Source: Mortierella hygrophila
Taxonomy: Eukaryota > Mortierellomycota > Mortierellomycetes > Mortierellales > Mortierellaceae
NCBI GenBank assembly: GCA_015680625.1
Contig: JAAAXW010000045.1
Coordinates: forward strand, 124,001-188,000
Direction: 5' to 3'
Length of the DNA stretch: 64,000 bases
Shown: piece by piece, positions 1-11,871 of the stretch
Layout: the number at the start of each line of letters is the position of its first letter
Numbering within the stretch: position 1 is the first letter of the stretch
The notes under the pieces: model-generated
What the model was told of the DNA's origin: nothing
Seen by the model: only the letters and a program-made list of their open reading frames with translations
The model's database searches: none
Made by a program: the position numbers and the translations under genes

Positions 1-106
1 CAACTATTAAACAACTTTGAAGCTAGTTCTCCGCTATTCATACGTGAGCTATCAGCCAGTTTAGTCTTTCATCAACGATAACAACAGAGGTGGATATGAT
101 CTCAAC

Positions 107-537
107 TTACGAAAAGACTCGAAGCCCTCCACCGTACAACATGGTGTTCAGGATTTGGCTCCACACACTAACGAAATCATGTTTGGAAACTGGCTTGGCA
201 AAGATGTCGTGTTCAAGCCACAGCAGCAGCTGGCACAGGATCTTGAGCGCCGTGTATCTCTCCCTGTCGTCCTTGATCGGCCTTGGCCTTGATAGCTTTG
301 ACCGCAACGAATATACGACCTGACATAGCTGTTGGATCGTCCTTGTCAGGGTAAAGGGCGCATACAGATCTTTTGTGACTCATAGGCCTTGCAGATAGCC
401 TTCGACTCAGCCACAATCCAGGGCGAGGACGAAAGAGAACGGCTAGTATGGGGTATGGTGTTGATGATTCCTGACACAATGATGCCAAAGGAGTGAGCAC
501 AAGCAGTGTCAGCTGGAGTAAAGTCGTTGTCATTCAT
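107..537 (-). pseudogene. Frameshifted relic of an unrecognised protein-coding gene
   Basis: Read on the minus strand, three adjoining blocks in three different frames look like one protein. The first starts at an ATG (complement of 535-537) and contains ADTACAHSFGIIVSGIINT. The second contains DKDDPTAMSGRIFVAVKAIK and the third HDIFAKPVSKHDFVSVWS. The first frame break, near 348-354, looks like a single extra T in a TTT run. The second lies near 250-270, at a CAG/GGA-rich stretch. After the last block a GTAAGT follows immediately, which could be an old intron donor. I do not recognise the family. The blocks have normal coding composition and no low complexity, so they are more than chance frames. 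Two breaks in about 430 bases suggest a dead copy, possibly of a repeated element-borne gene, lying next to a Fanzor relic. A living gene with unusual introns is less likely but not excluded. Confidence 0.4.
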
Positions 538-1187
538 GGTGACGGAATAGAAGAGGGATGAAGAATATGAAATACGAAAGAAACTCCCACAACGTATCTT
601 TCTTGTGGATCGCGTCTCCCGAGTTCTTCGAGCAGCCTAAGGGCCAATCTAAACATCTCAGTCATAGATATCAGACAGATCGGAGGGGACCGTTGGAAGC
701 AACAACGGACGATCTTGAACCCGGATGATATATAGGCGTTAATATGGTGAACAGAAGTGGGCGGTGTCGATGGCTGTAAGATACTCTCGTTATGCAGACC
801 TTGCGAAAGATGTACTGCGCCTGCTCATAGAATGGGCTACTTTTTGCACGTGAAGTCGAGAGGATCTAAGTCTCCTCGTCCAATCCAACACCATCAGTGT
901 CTATCGTATACGAATGGAGCAATAGAAAAGCGTGGCATACCCTTCGACAACAGGCAAAAGTAGACCACGCGAAAACGCATCAATTACGTCACCGAAATGA
1001 AGCCATCGCAAGTGCTATATTGCCGCCCTGATGCAAAAACTATGATAGACTTGATCTTGACAGATTCGACACAGAAGACAATCTTTTGCGACCTCGGGGA
1101 GAGCGCTGCTGCTGCTTGTGGTGTCCATGGATGCGCTGTTGCTGCCAGTATCAACGTTGGTCGTGGAGAAGCTGGAGCGTGTTGCTG
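538..1187. other. Intergenic; no gene recognised
   Basis: This 650-base stretch separates two minus-strand relics. Short open frames exist on the + strand (for example 757-963 and 997-1242) but show no family motif, no splice pattern and no plausible start context. The part near 1080-1187 may be the decayed 3' end of the Fanzor relic, because the shared orientation and composition continue past its stop. Confidence 0.4.
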
Positions 1188-1671
1188 TCAGGTTAGTGTC
1201 TTCTTGGGGTACCTGCCGTCTGCCGTCCTGGACTGCAGGTAACGGGATCTCTCTTGGTTCTTAAGGTAACCTCGCACGACGATCTTGGATATGTTTTCTG
1301 CGGCCATAACGTCCCTGTGGTTATACCTCTCGCAGTTTGAACACTTGAACTCTTTGCGATCATAACAAATGGTACATATACCAGCGGGATAAGAATGAAG
1401 AATGGAGCGACGTCAGGCGTCCTGTGCTCTTGAAACGACCAAGACTGGATTCTTGGGGCGCCGGTGTTGGCAATGGCGTGTAATCTGCTTGTTTAATTCT
1501 CGTCTTGTCCCAATCATGCTTCTTGGATAGATTCTTGTCTCCGTTGTAGAACTCTGACAGTCGTTCCTCGACCTTCTCCAGCTTCTTGATGCACTGGACA
1601 GTATTGACTCTAGGAGCATGGAGGGACGGAATATCAGATTCAATATGGGGAATCGACGTTGACTGCTGGAA
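1188..1671 (-). pseudogene. Decayed Fanzor (eukaryotic TnpB-like RNA-guided nuclease) gene, C-terminal part
   Basis: The minus strand preserves, in order, the hallmarks of the C-terminal half of fungal Fanzor proteins, split over several frames. A helical segment with ESDIPSLHAPR and KKHDWDKTRIKQADY lies at about 1640-1485. A short KNPVLV strand follows near 1460-1445. The RuvC-core GRFKSTGRLTSLHSSF lies at about 1440-1390. After a further shift comes a zinc finger with CTIC and CSNC at about 1378-1330, directly followed by HRDVMAAENI, the RuvC-III motif, at about 1322-1290. The frame ends at a TGA (1190-1188). At least three frame changes and missing sequence between the RuvC strands show that it cannot make a full protein. 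The N-terminal half is not visible upstream. Fanzors are known RNA-guided DNA nucleases spread by transposons in eukaryotes. I saw no terminal repeats here. I am confident of the family and of the decay, less so of the exact ends. Confidence 0.8.
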
Positions 1672-2468
1672 GATAGTCATATGCACCGACTTTTGTGTGT
1701 GTGAGTGGAAAAGTATGGGAGTTGGACAGAAGCATTGGATCAACCCATGCCAGATAAAGGAGATATGTCGTACACAATGGAGAAGAGAGAGAGAGAGAAA
1801 GAAAGATGCGCACCACATCTTTTGTTTGTGTTAGCGCTCGTTTTTGTTTTCTTTCCATGGGCGGGCTGTGTCTGTGTGGACACATGGGAGGAATAGGAGC
1901 AGCAGCACAAGTAAGAGCAGGTCCAGCCCTAATAGGTGGGCAAGCAAGCACAAGCACAATGGCGTATGGCCCATTCTTTGAGAGCCACTCGTCCACTTGT
2001 CCACTCACTTCTACTCTCTTTCCTCTTCTGCCTTCCTTTCTTCCCTCTTTACCCTCATCGCCTCATCTCTTCTGCCTTCTGGTCATCCTTTTTCCCCTTC
2101 TTTCTTTCTCTCTCTCTGTCTCTCTTCTCTTTCCTCCTTTCTTCCCCTTCTCCATTGGTCATCACGCCACGCCTTCTTCCCCTTCCGTACCTTTTTTTTC
2201 TTCCTTTCTTCCTCTTGCTATTATCCCCCCTTTTCTGTTGTCGCTCTTTAGTAGTTATCCACAACAACAACTAGCAGCTACCACACACAAAACAACAACC
2301 TGGGCTGAACTGAACAATTGGGGAAGCCTACTTTGCAAACGGAGCAAAACACCAAACGACCGACCGAACGATAAAGAGCCCTCCCTTTCCTTCTTTCCTT
2401 CTCTCTCCACTTTCTTCCCTTCTCTCAACTTTCACCCTTCCCTTTAACGACAAAAGAAAGCCAAACAA
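1672..2468. other. Upstream region and CT-rich 5' leader of the RhoGAP gene
   Basis: About 800 bases lie between the Fanzor relic and the RhoGAP start codon. From about 2010 to 2440 the + strand is strongly pyrimidine-rich (TTCC/TCTC runs), the usual look of a promoter or 5' leader in this window. Open frames here are low-complexity (Ser/Leu/Phe runs) and are not credible genes. Confidence 0.5.
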
Positions 2469-5400
2469 ATGACAGCCTCGATACCTGCCAACAGGTTCTC
2501 AGAGACAAAGTTCTCCGAGTCCTTTTGGTCCAACTCCCGGGGCGACTATGTCACAGGAATCAATGTCCTCCATTCAAAGATGGACCAGGGCGTGGTCGAG
2601 GACCAGGAGATCCTGACCTACCTCCGTGAACGGATCGATGTCGAGCAACGCTATGGCAATGCCCTGATCGAGATGGGAAACCGTCGCCTCAAGGTAAACT
2701 TCCTTTTTCACACTCTACTATCATAAACCCCTTTAAGACACACCTACGCTGAGGACAAGGACAAAAGGGCAATAAGGATATAACCAGGAGGAGCACCACC
2801 ACAGCCACCGTCACCCCTTGTCCCTGGCCCTTGTATCCGTGCTGCTGTTGTTGTTTTTCTGCTTTGTCAGGGCTGTGCTGCGTCTGGTTTGGTCTGGGTA
2901 TCTCATCGCAACGCTCTGACCTGGCATTGGTCTGGCCCCACATGTGGTCTAGCGTGGTGTACGTGCGTGGTGAGGATTGGAAGAGGAGGAAGAAGAAGAG
3001 ATTGGCCAATTGGCTGGTTCGAGATGGCTCTGGTTCGAGATGGTTCTGCCGCCTTACCTGGCCGACTGGCTGGGGTGTGTTGGTACACTCTGTGAAAGCA
3101 AGACAAAAACCCGTTGGCGTGTAACAACCTTCTCTTGCTGCTTTACTCGCGCCCAGCCCACAACGACAATATCGTCGAACAAACAAACAAATGGAGAGCA
3201 AGGCAGCCGACCATTGGAAGAGAAACAATTGGCATTGGAGCAAAGCAAGAAAAGCCCCTCATGATTGGTACCAATAACATACGCCCATTTTCGAGGACGA
3301 CACCCTTTTTTCACGAAACAGCCCTTCCTTCCTTCCTTCCTTCCTTGCTTGGACAAAGACAAAAAGGATGGAATGACGGACAGGGGCGAGTTGGCAACAC
3401 ATGATCGTACTTTACACAATACCGTAACAAAAACCTCTCTTGACGCTAAAAACAAACACCGCCCATTCCTCTTCCTTACGCCCCTCTTCGCCCCTCTTCG
3501 CCCCTCCCTCCTATTTGTATTCTCCCTTGATCAAATAGCTCGAAGGATTCCTGAGAGACGACGGCGCTTCGTTGAGAAAGACGTTCGAGACCATTAAGAA
3601 CGAGAGCATTGGCCTCGGCAATGGTCACATCTCCCTCGCCAACAATCTCAAGGAGCTCGTCCTGGCGCCCCTTGTCAAGTTCAACACACAGGTCTACCAG
3701 ACCACTCAGCAGAGCCGCGAGGATATCGAGAACCGGCTCAAGCTCTTCGACAAGCACCTTCTCGACCTCGATCGGTCCCATGCCGCCTATGTCGCAAAGT
3801 GCAACACCGCCGACCAGGCTGAGATGGAGGCCAACAAGATCGCCGCCGAGGATGCTGCTGCGCATGGATCTCCTCCAAGTGCCTCTTCAGACAACCTCGA
3901 CGTCGAGCGTCGACACGAGTTTGCCTCGCAGCGGTTCACGATTCTGGAGCTCAACAAGTTTTTGAACAAGATGAGGGCCGAGGTCCCCTCACAGGATGTC
4001 AAGGTCCCAATCATGGGAGTCTACAACAACTGCTGCACCGGATCGGCCATTGCACACTGGATCCAACAAAATACCAAGGCCAGGACAATCGAGGAGGCAG
4101 AGCACATTGGACAATCCCTCTCGGACGAAGGGTTCTTGCGATTGATCGGACAGCGTGGCAACCGGTTCTTGGCCTCGCCCGCCAACTTTTACCAGTGGCG
4201 CGACCAGATGTTTGAGCTCCTTGATGAGGACGATCGGGAGGAGGAGATGTCGCTTGTCAAGAGGACCAAGCAGGAGGTTGAAAAAGCCGATGCTTCTTAT
4301 CTCGCTGCTGTCAAGAAGGCTGACCTGACCCGTCTTCAGCTTGAAGTTGGACTTGTAAGTTGTGTTTGTGTGAGCGAGCATAGGAACAAGAGCACGCCGT
4401 TGTTTCTTCTTGCATATAATCCAGTTACTTGCAAATGGTGTCCTGCAACCACTGTACTCGCTCACTCACTCCTGCCCTTTTTTTTTTTTATCTCCTTGAA
4501 TATTTTTATAGTTCTCTCATATGGACCTCCTGCAGCGCTGCGAATACGAGCGCATCAACACGTTTAAAAATGGTATGCATTCTTTTTTTTGCACTTTTAG
4601 TGTCTGAAGAGCCTATTGTTCTTTTGCAGCATTTGTCCTAATCGTGTGTTATCTATCGCAATAGCCTTCTTGAACTTTGCCGCTATCTTTTCGAACATTA
4701 TCAGTATTACTCAGTCTGTCGCCGACCACTTGTTGATCTTCCAGGAAGCCCTTCGACCCGCCAACGATGTCCAGTACATCATTGAACAGTACCGCACCGG
4801 AGCCTTTGTACCCATGCCGACTCTCTACAACCACTTTTACCTCGGATCTGGCTACGGTAAGTTGTACACACAGGACAAAGAAGGGCTGCCGGAGCTGTTT
4901 CAGAGAAAGGACGAATAATAATAATAAGATGGAGGGGATACATGGTCAGGGGTATTAGTTTTGTCCTGCTAACGTAATGAAATCATCGCCGCATGTTTTT
5001 TTACGCCATATTGTAATAGAACAAGTCTTTGGCGTCAACATTGAACAGCACTGTAATTTCACTCGCAAGAAGGTGCCTCAACTCGTCACCAAGTGCTTGA
5101 GCAGGATCAAAAAGAGCTCTGTCGCCCTCACCAACGAACGTGAGTCTCTCTTGTCATTGGAGATGCCGGATTACTGAGAAGTGTCGACTTTTGACGTGTG
5201 TTAACAATTGAAACCGATTTGGTATTGTCTACTTATTAGAGAAAGTTGCATGTTGGACGGCTGAGGTTCCTTTGTCTGAGATCCACACTCTCCGTAACAA
5301 GATTAACCACGGTAAGCTGCAGTGTCACCTCCATTTCTATTAGCAATATGTTGTGCATAATTTAGAATGACCATGAAACGAGGTACTAATAACCACATTG

Positions 5401-7091
5401 TTTTTGTGACATATTTAGGTGGCAAGATCACTCAAAAGTTGTTGCGACTTTTCGATGTGGCCACGGTCATTGGTGTCCTCCGTTTGTACTTCTTGGAACT
5501 CCCTGGATCTCTTTTGAATGGCGATGAATATGAGACTGTGAAGATCATCTATTCAAGCGGTAAGGGTAGGCAGATACACCGACCCAGCAGGAGTTTCGTC
5601 TCGGGTCAATTGGAAACACGCTGGCATGGAGCTCTCAACTTTACCAATGGCGATTTCACTGCTGTTCAGGATTGTCAAGGAATTAACATATCTATGAACT
5701 GCGATGCGCCTATACTGGAACGATTTTACTGAAAGCATTTCATCTTGCAATTTTTTCTCTTAGTGTCGGATGATGTGAATGATAGCAAGAACGATGCAAG
5801 GATCTCGTCCATCCGCAACCTGCTCGCCCTCCTCAGCGCCGCGCGATTCTATACCCTTTACGAAGTCGTCAAGCACGTCAGCAAGTAAGTCACTTTGTGT
5901 CACATGTATTCAATCCACCAGTAGTAGATGTGCTATATGAAGAATACAATGACCAACAATTCTTTGTTGTCTAACCAACTGCAAAATAGTTTGATCAAGG
6001 AGACATCAGCAGACGACGACTTTACACACTATATTGCACACCGATGGGGACCCGTCTTCCTGCGACCTATTGAGGAGACGGCTGTGACACTGCACGACAA
6101 GCATCCTCAGCGTATGATGCGCGACATGCTGAAGATGACTCATCAGATCTTTGAGCCCATCAGGATGAGCCGCGAGGAGGGCAACCTTTCGCGGTCGGTG
6201 ACGACTCGTGCCCCCGCTACTCACTTGGGTCGTAACAGAAAGGGAGCTGTCCGCCATAGTCGCGATCTTAAGAGCTCCCCAGTCTCTCCTACTTCCAATG
6301 GCCATGCTGGTCCCGGCATGCCCTCGATCGCTGTCGAGGGTCAGGTTATTCCCGAGAATGCTATCGCTGCCGCGGTTGCTGCTGCTGCCGATAATGGATC
6401 GGGTGTTGGTGCTACTCCACCCAAGCTTGTAAGGCGGCCACCCCCTTCGCGCTTCAACTTGACGCGCTATGTCAGTGCCCCCGAGATGTTTAGCGAACAG
6501 TCGGCGTCGAAGAAGAAGCCTCTGCTGAACGGAACTGCTGAGAATGGTGATGCCCAGACCCCCGGACTGTTGAACACTACTGGATTGAAGCCCGCTGCGG
6601 GAGGGGATAAGAGCAGCCGGTCGCCCTTGCGCCAAAGTGTGATGGCCGTTGAGGAGACCCCCGAGGAGGAAGATGAGGAGGACACTGCCATTGCTAACGC
6701 CATGGCTGCCGAGGCTGCTGCCGCTGCTGCTACGCCCGAGATCGAGGCCGAGGTCGAAGTCGAGGCTGAGGTTGAGGTAACTTCTCCAGCTGTCGAGTCT
6801 ATGACTGCTGCCCCCGAGCAGGATGTGCAGGCTGTTGCTATTGCCGAGCCCGAGTCGACAGCGGCCGAAGCTGTTGCGGTGTCGACCAACTCTTCTGGAG
6901 AGCAGCCCCAAGAGTGGAAGGCTGTCACTGGCCAGGAATTTGAGGCATCCGGACGCAAACTCGAGAGACGCCGCAAGAACCGTCAGTCATCTTTGGGACC
7001 TAACGGCACTGCTGCTAATGGAGTTGCTCCTGAGACCAATGGCTTGTCTGCCGAGAGTGTCCTCCAAGCCTTGCGCGAGGAGGGTAACTAA
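2469..7091 (+). CDS. RGD2: Rgd2-type F-BAR / DEP / RhoGAP protein
   Basis: Predicted GTPase-activating protein for Rho/Cdc42-type GTPases, with a membrane-bending F-BAR module. Nine exons: 2469-2693, 3539-4354, 4512-4572, 4665-4856, 5020-5139, 5240-5311, 5419-5559, 5764-5884 and 5990-7091, giving 949 residues with every phase consistent. Residues 1-75 are the FCH start (SETKFSESFW, LTYLRERIDVEQRYGNAL). The coiled F-BAR continues to about 215 and resumes at about 310-430. A DEP domain (about 226-296, with GVYNNCCTGSAIAHWIQQ) is inserted inside it, the arrangement of yeast Rgd2. A RhoGAP domain follows at about 432-645 (FGVNIEQH, VIGVLRLYFLELPGSLL). The last 300 residues are Ala/Glu/Ser-rich and look disordered. 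At the place where an arginine finger is expected the protein reads ACWTAEVPLSEIHTLR, so the usual Arg seems absent. The 845-base first intron is long for this window. Confidence 0.9.
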
Positions 7092-10000
7092 ACCCTGGGG
7101 TGTGTGTCGTTTGAGAATTGGGGAGTTTGTGATTGGATGTTGGAGCTATGAGTTCCCCGCTCTTCCCTTAACTCGTCGATCTTTTCTACTCGCGTGTCAC
7201 ACCACCACTTCTTATTTCGCACTTTTGTCATGCACTCCGTGAACATAGTGAACATAGTCTTGTTTTTTGTTTTTTATTACTATTACCCTTTTTTGTTTTC
7301 CTTGGTCTGTCGGCCAAATACACATTCACCACCGCAAATGAAAAAAAATAGCGCACGAATGTCTGTTGATTATGCCCGCATCGGTTTGCCCCAATAACGA
7401 CAGGACTGGTCTGTGTCTCTCCTCCTTGTTGGTCGTGTGAGGGGGTGCCATTGTACTTTTGTCCTTGTACCTTCCTCTTCCTCCTATTCGCACAGAAAGA
7501 GGGACCGTTGCATAGGTGAGTCTGGTTCTCATTTTTCCGTAGTCTGATCGCGCTTTCTCTGTTTTTTGTTGTCCTTGTGTCCTTTGCAAAATCGAAGATG
7601 AAGCAGAAAAAAAAAAAGCCCTGCTTGGTCCATTGAACCTTAGCATCGGAAAATGTATTTTTTTTTAGAGTTAAATGAACTCTGAACAGCGCAGAAGTGA
7701 GCCACCATCAACAGAATATGGTAAGCAGGAAAGGGGGGAGAAGGCGTTCAAACTTCAAAGTCCAAAAAAAAAAAAAAGAAACACTAAATGGATGGAATGG
7801 AGAAAAACAAAGGGATGGAGAATAGCAATGGTGATGCGATAAAAAAAAACTTGGATACGCTACGGCCCACCAATGCTTCACCTCCATTTCTGTTGGTTTT
7901 TTTCTTTTTGGAGCTCTTCGCTCACCTTGCAGGCACACACACACACACACACACCCTGGTGTCTTATGATGTCTCTTCTTTTTTATATATATATATATCT
8001 TCTTGCGTGCATTGCATGCATGCTCTGCGTAGTAATTGAGGGTCCCTGGGCTTCTTTTCGCTTTCGTCCTTTCCCCTTGTCCCCCCTATTCACTACTTTT
8101 TTTTCTTCTTTGTGTTCAGGCGACAACAGCTGACACCACCAAAGAAGGGCAATACAGCCTATATGAGTAACAGGACACAAGAAAAAAAGTGGAGAGCGCA
8201 CAAGGGGAGGACGAATCTCAGGCACATGCGAATTGAAAAGGTTGTGTTGTTTTGGATAAACAACAAACCCGATTAAAAAGAAATTGGTGCGACAGTACCG
8301 GTATTACTTGATACACAAAAAGGGGGGGGGGGGGGACAAGGGACCATTAGCGTTGTTCTGTGTAATATTCTCCTTTGTATACTCGCAAACATCACAAAAA
8401 AACTGGTGTAGCAAACAAAAACAAACAACCGAACACATAAGCAATGGAAAAAAACAAATAGAATAAAATATGCAAAGACGAAAAACGTTTCCATTGTCAA
8501 CAAAACGATAGGGAAGGAAGTTAGAGTAAGAAAGGGGGGGGGGGGGGGGTTGGTTGAGCACCATCTGCCAGCCCATGGTTTATTTTCGTTGTTTTGTTTG
8601 TTATGTTTTTATTATGTCTGTGTGTACCTCGCTATCCATCTCTCGCACACAGTTTAGTCTTTTCGTCGCGCGCTCTTATTTCTCCACTTTGTCAACAAGA
8701 AACACAACCTGTGTGTTGTTTTTAGTTTTTGCAAAGACCTCGTGATCCTAGAAAACAATTCAAAAAGAAACCAACAGAAAACAAACCAGTGCAGGCCATA
8801 AAAAAACGAGCAGAAAAACAAAACAAAGGTAACGCTAACCTTCAAAGCAAGAGAGCGATGAAGTCCAAACCCCCCCCCCAGAGGACGTATGTTATGTATA
8901 GTATTGCATTGGCATAGAGAAACAACTCTTTGTCTTCGACTATAATAGAAAACACATCTAAGGTTTGACACTTCTTTCTGGCAAGGTTTGGGGGTACTGA
9001 TGCACTTCTGGTCATCGACTGCGGTGAGGGTCAAGTCATGGTCAGGCGCTACTCAACAGCCTACCTCAGCCAACCCTAGGATCTGCCCCAAACCAGGAAA
9101 TAAAAAAGAAACAGCACTCCACCTTGGTCCAGGCCCAGCCAGCATTCAAAATGGCATTGTGATATGGGAGAGGGGGTGGGGTTTTTCGCTTCCATCAAGA
9201 GGCAGCTGCCCACCCCGGTAAACATTTTTTTTTGGTACAGGGTCAAAGAGAGTGGGTGAAGGCAAGTCAGCTCTCCAATCAGGCTTGTCGATTCGTTCTT
9301 TTCTTCCACAACTGAAAAATGAAGAGAGCGGACTGGCCTTGGCTTTGGAGTTGGGGGGCGGAGGAAGGGTCACGAGGTGAGAAGAAGAATAAGAAGGACT
9401 CTGTCTTCATTTGTTGTTGTTGCGATCGGGCCAAAATATCGAAGCGAAGAGAAACATAAATCTCCAAAAGCGATCCCGATCATCGGTCCTAGGATCCTAT
9501 GGGCCAATCTCTGTTCAAATTTTTGCCCTCTCCTTACTCATTTTCCTTCATGACTGTCCACAGACGAAGGAAAGGAACAAAGTTCAAAAAGTAATGAATG
9601 GCATGGCTCTTTTATTGTCTTTTCAACTGTCGATCAATCCTCTCTATATTGTTCTTTTTCCTTCTTTCCTGGAGCAAATTGCATAAATGAGGGATTGAAC
9701 CTTCCAATGCCGAGTCGAGGAAATGGAAAGAGGAAGAAGAATGGACAAGGATGAAGAATTGGCCGAGAGAGAGAGAGAGCACGCGAAGGAAAAGCTACCT
9801 AGGAAAACCGGTAGAAGAGGAGGAAGTCAATGAGAGAGAAAATGAAAGGGGGGTCTGTGGTTGGACAGAGTTCAAACAGGTAATTGCCTCATTAGAAAGA
9901 TGGGTGTATGTGTGAAAGGGTACATCCCACTCGGACAACCTGTTCATCGCATAAATCACGAAGACCTTTACTTCGACCACTCCCAGAGTACCTTCTCTAG

Positions 10001-11871
10001 TACCATAAGAAGGCAATTGAGGGCCAACGGACTAGTCAGTTGTCAAGGGGTCAAGACAGAGACAAATGAGAGAGGAGCCGCGACGCTGGGAGGTTGGAGG
10101 GACAACTTGTCTATACCCCATTCGCTGCAGGTCTCAAATGACTTCCACACTCATTCATTTTACAGCAAAATCACCCCCACCTTGACCCACTCGCGTCTGA
10201 TTGCTCAACCCTTGAGGTCCCCCCTCCCTCCTATCAAACCCAACGCCCAAAGAACAGACAACAAACGCCCAGTGTCGAAAAATGGGTAATTGCAAATGTG
10301 AATCTGAGCGAATGCTTTAACGCAGATTATTGTCAGTTGCTTTTTTGTTTTCGTGTCGGTCAGTACCTTTCTGGGTGTACCTCCGCGTCTGTTCATCGCC
10401 AAAAAAAAAAAAAAAAAAAAAAAAAAAGCCAAAATCTCGCTTTCGAGCGAGCGAGTGACTCCCTAGCCTGATCCCTGCCTGGCTGGTCCCTCCCTCCGCC
10501 TAAAACTATGTCAGTGCATAACAACACACTCTCTGTCCAACCAACTCCGATTTAGGTCAGGGATGAACAGTAAGGATGAACAAAAACAGACCAAGGATAT
10601 GAGCAAGATCAAATTCAGGGATCTTACCTTGTACTTTTTTTTTTCTTTTCCATCCTTCCTTGCCTTTCTATCTGTTGGAAAAACTTGTCAGGGTCAAAAC
10701 AAACATGCATCTCCCTCTCCCTCGCAAAACAAAAACATGGCAACAGAAAAAGGTTATGTAAAAATAATAATACATTCAGACAACAGGCAAGAAGAACAGA
10801 GCATCATGCTGGAGGAAGAGAAAAGAAACGAGAGAAGGAGTGGAAGAGGGAAGAAGGTAGGGGAAAACAAAGACGCGGTCCAATTGCGGACACTGAAAAG
10901 AAAACAAATAGGACAAAACAACAGATAGCAATCGTCTCTTTCTCTTTCTCTTATGCCTTCGTCCTGTGGTGTCTACCGACTTGCTTGCCTCGCTCGTCTC
11001 TCTCTTCAAGAGCGGCCCATCAAAACAAAAAAACCGGCCACTTTAGCAAACAAAAGATCGTCGGCTGCTTGGCCCTTGAAAGAAAATATTAAAATATAGT
11101 TCTCAATTCTATCTCCTGCCTTGCCTCCAGTTGCAAGAGAGGAGGACCCCATCGGACTCCCTCCCTCTTGTCGAGAAAGAGAGAAAGGGAGGAGTATGGC
11201 TCACAAGCCTGAGTTTTTTTGCTCACACTCACACACTTGCCCTCTCTCACTCATTCCTTGCATGCCTTTCATGCGTGCTCAATTTTTTCATGTCAAAAAG
11301 AAAAAGTGACAGGGAGAGGAATGTGTGTAGATTGTCATTCTGTCAATCAATGTCAATCAGACACCAGACACCAAGATCAGCTGGGCGGAGAATAGTTTTT
11401 GAATAAGAGGTAATAGATAGATATTTTATTATGTTACAGAGCTAGGATAGAATACACATTGGATGGGGTTGGGGGCTTGCTTTTTTTCTTTTTGAAATGT
11501 GAGCGGGTGTGGGATCAAAAGAAAGAAAAGTGGTATCGTGAATATAGGAGAGGAGGTCGAGGATGATGGTTGGAGGAGGGAAGGAAAGGGTGAGATATAA
11601 TTGTCTTGGTCCCTTCTCCTCCTTCCCTCCTTCACACGTACTTTTCGCACCAACATTTTTGGTCGGCCGCTCGGATAAAAAAAAGAAAGGTGGAGTAGAA
11701 AAGAAAAAAAGTGGGGACTCACTAAAAAAATTGAAGAGTTGGGGGTGGTGGGGAAAAAAAAGATATTGACAAAGTTGAAGAACGAGAGGACGATGATGAT
11801 GATGAAGGGTGACAATAGTAGATAGACAAGAATAAAAGTGCAACGAGAGATAAATAGAAAAAAAAGTGAGA
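7092..11871. other. 4.8-kb low-complexity gene-poor region
   Basis: No gene is supported on either strand. The stretch is rich in simple sequence: a (CA)n tract at about 7934-7954, (TA)n at about 7985-7999, poly-G runs near 8323-8335 and 8535-8549, a poly-C run near 8870-8879, and an A27 run at 10401-10427. The longest open frames (about 80-145 codons) are Ser/Phe/Lys runs without splice logic or recognisable motifs. It must contain the 3' UTR of the RhoGAP gene at the left and of the convergent methyltransferase gene at the right, where 11420-11870 is purine-rich. An unrecognised non-coding RNA cannot be excluded. Confidence 0.6.

Noticed and set aside
6006..6911. 301-codon minus-strand frame inside the RhoGAP gene
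   Set aside because: It lies antisense to the Ala/Glu-rich last exon. Its Leu/Ser/Gly-rich translation is the mirror of a biased codon pattern and has no motifs.
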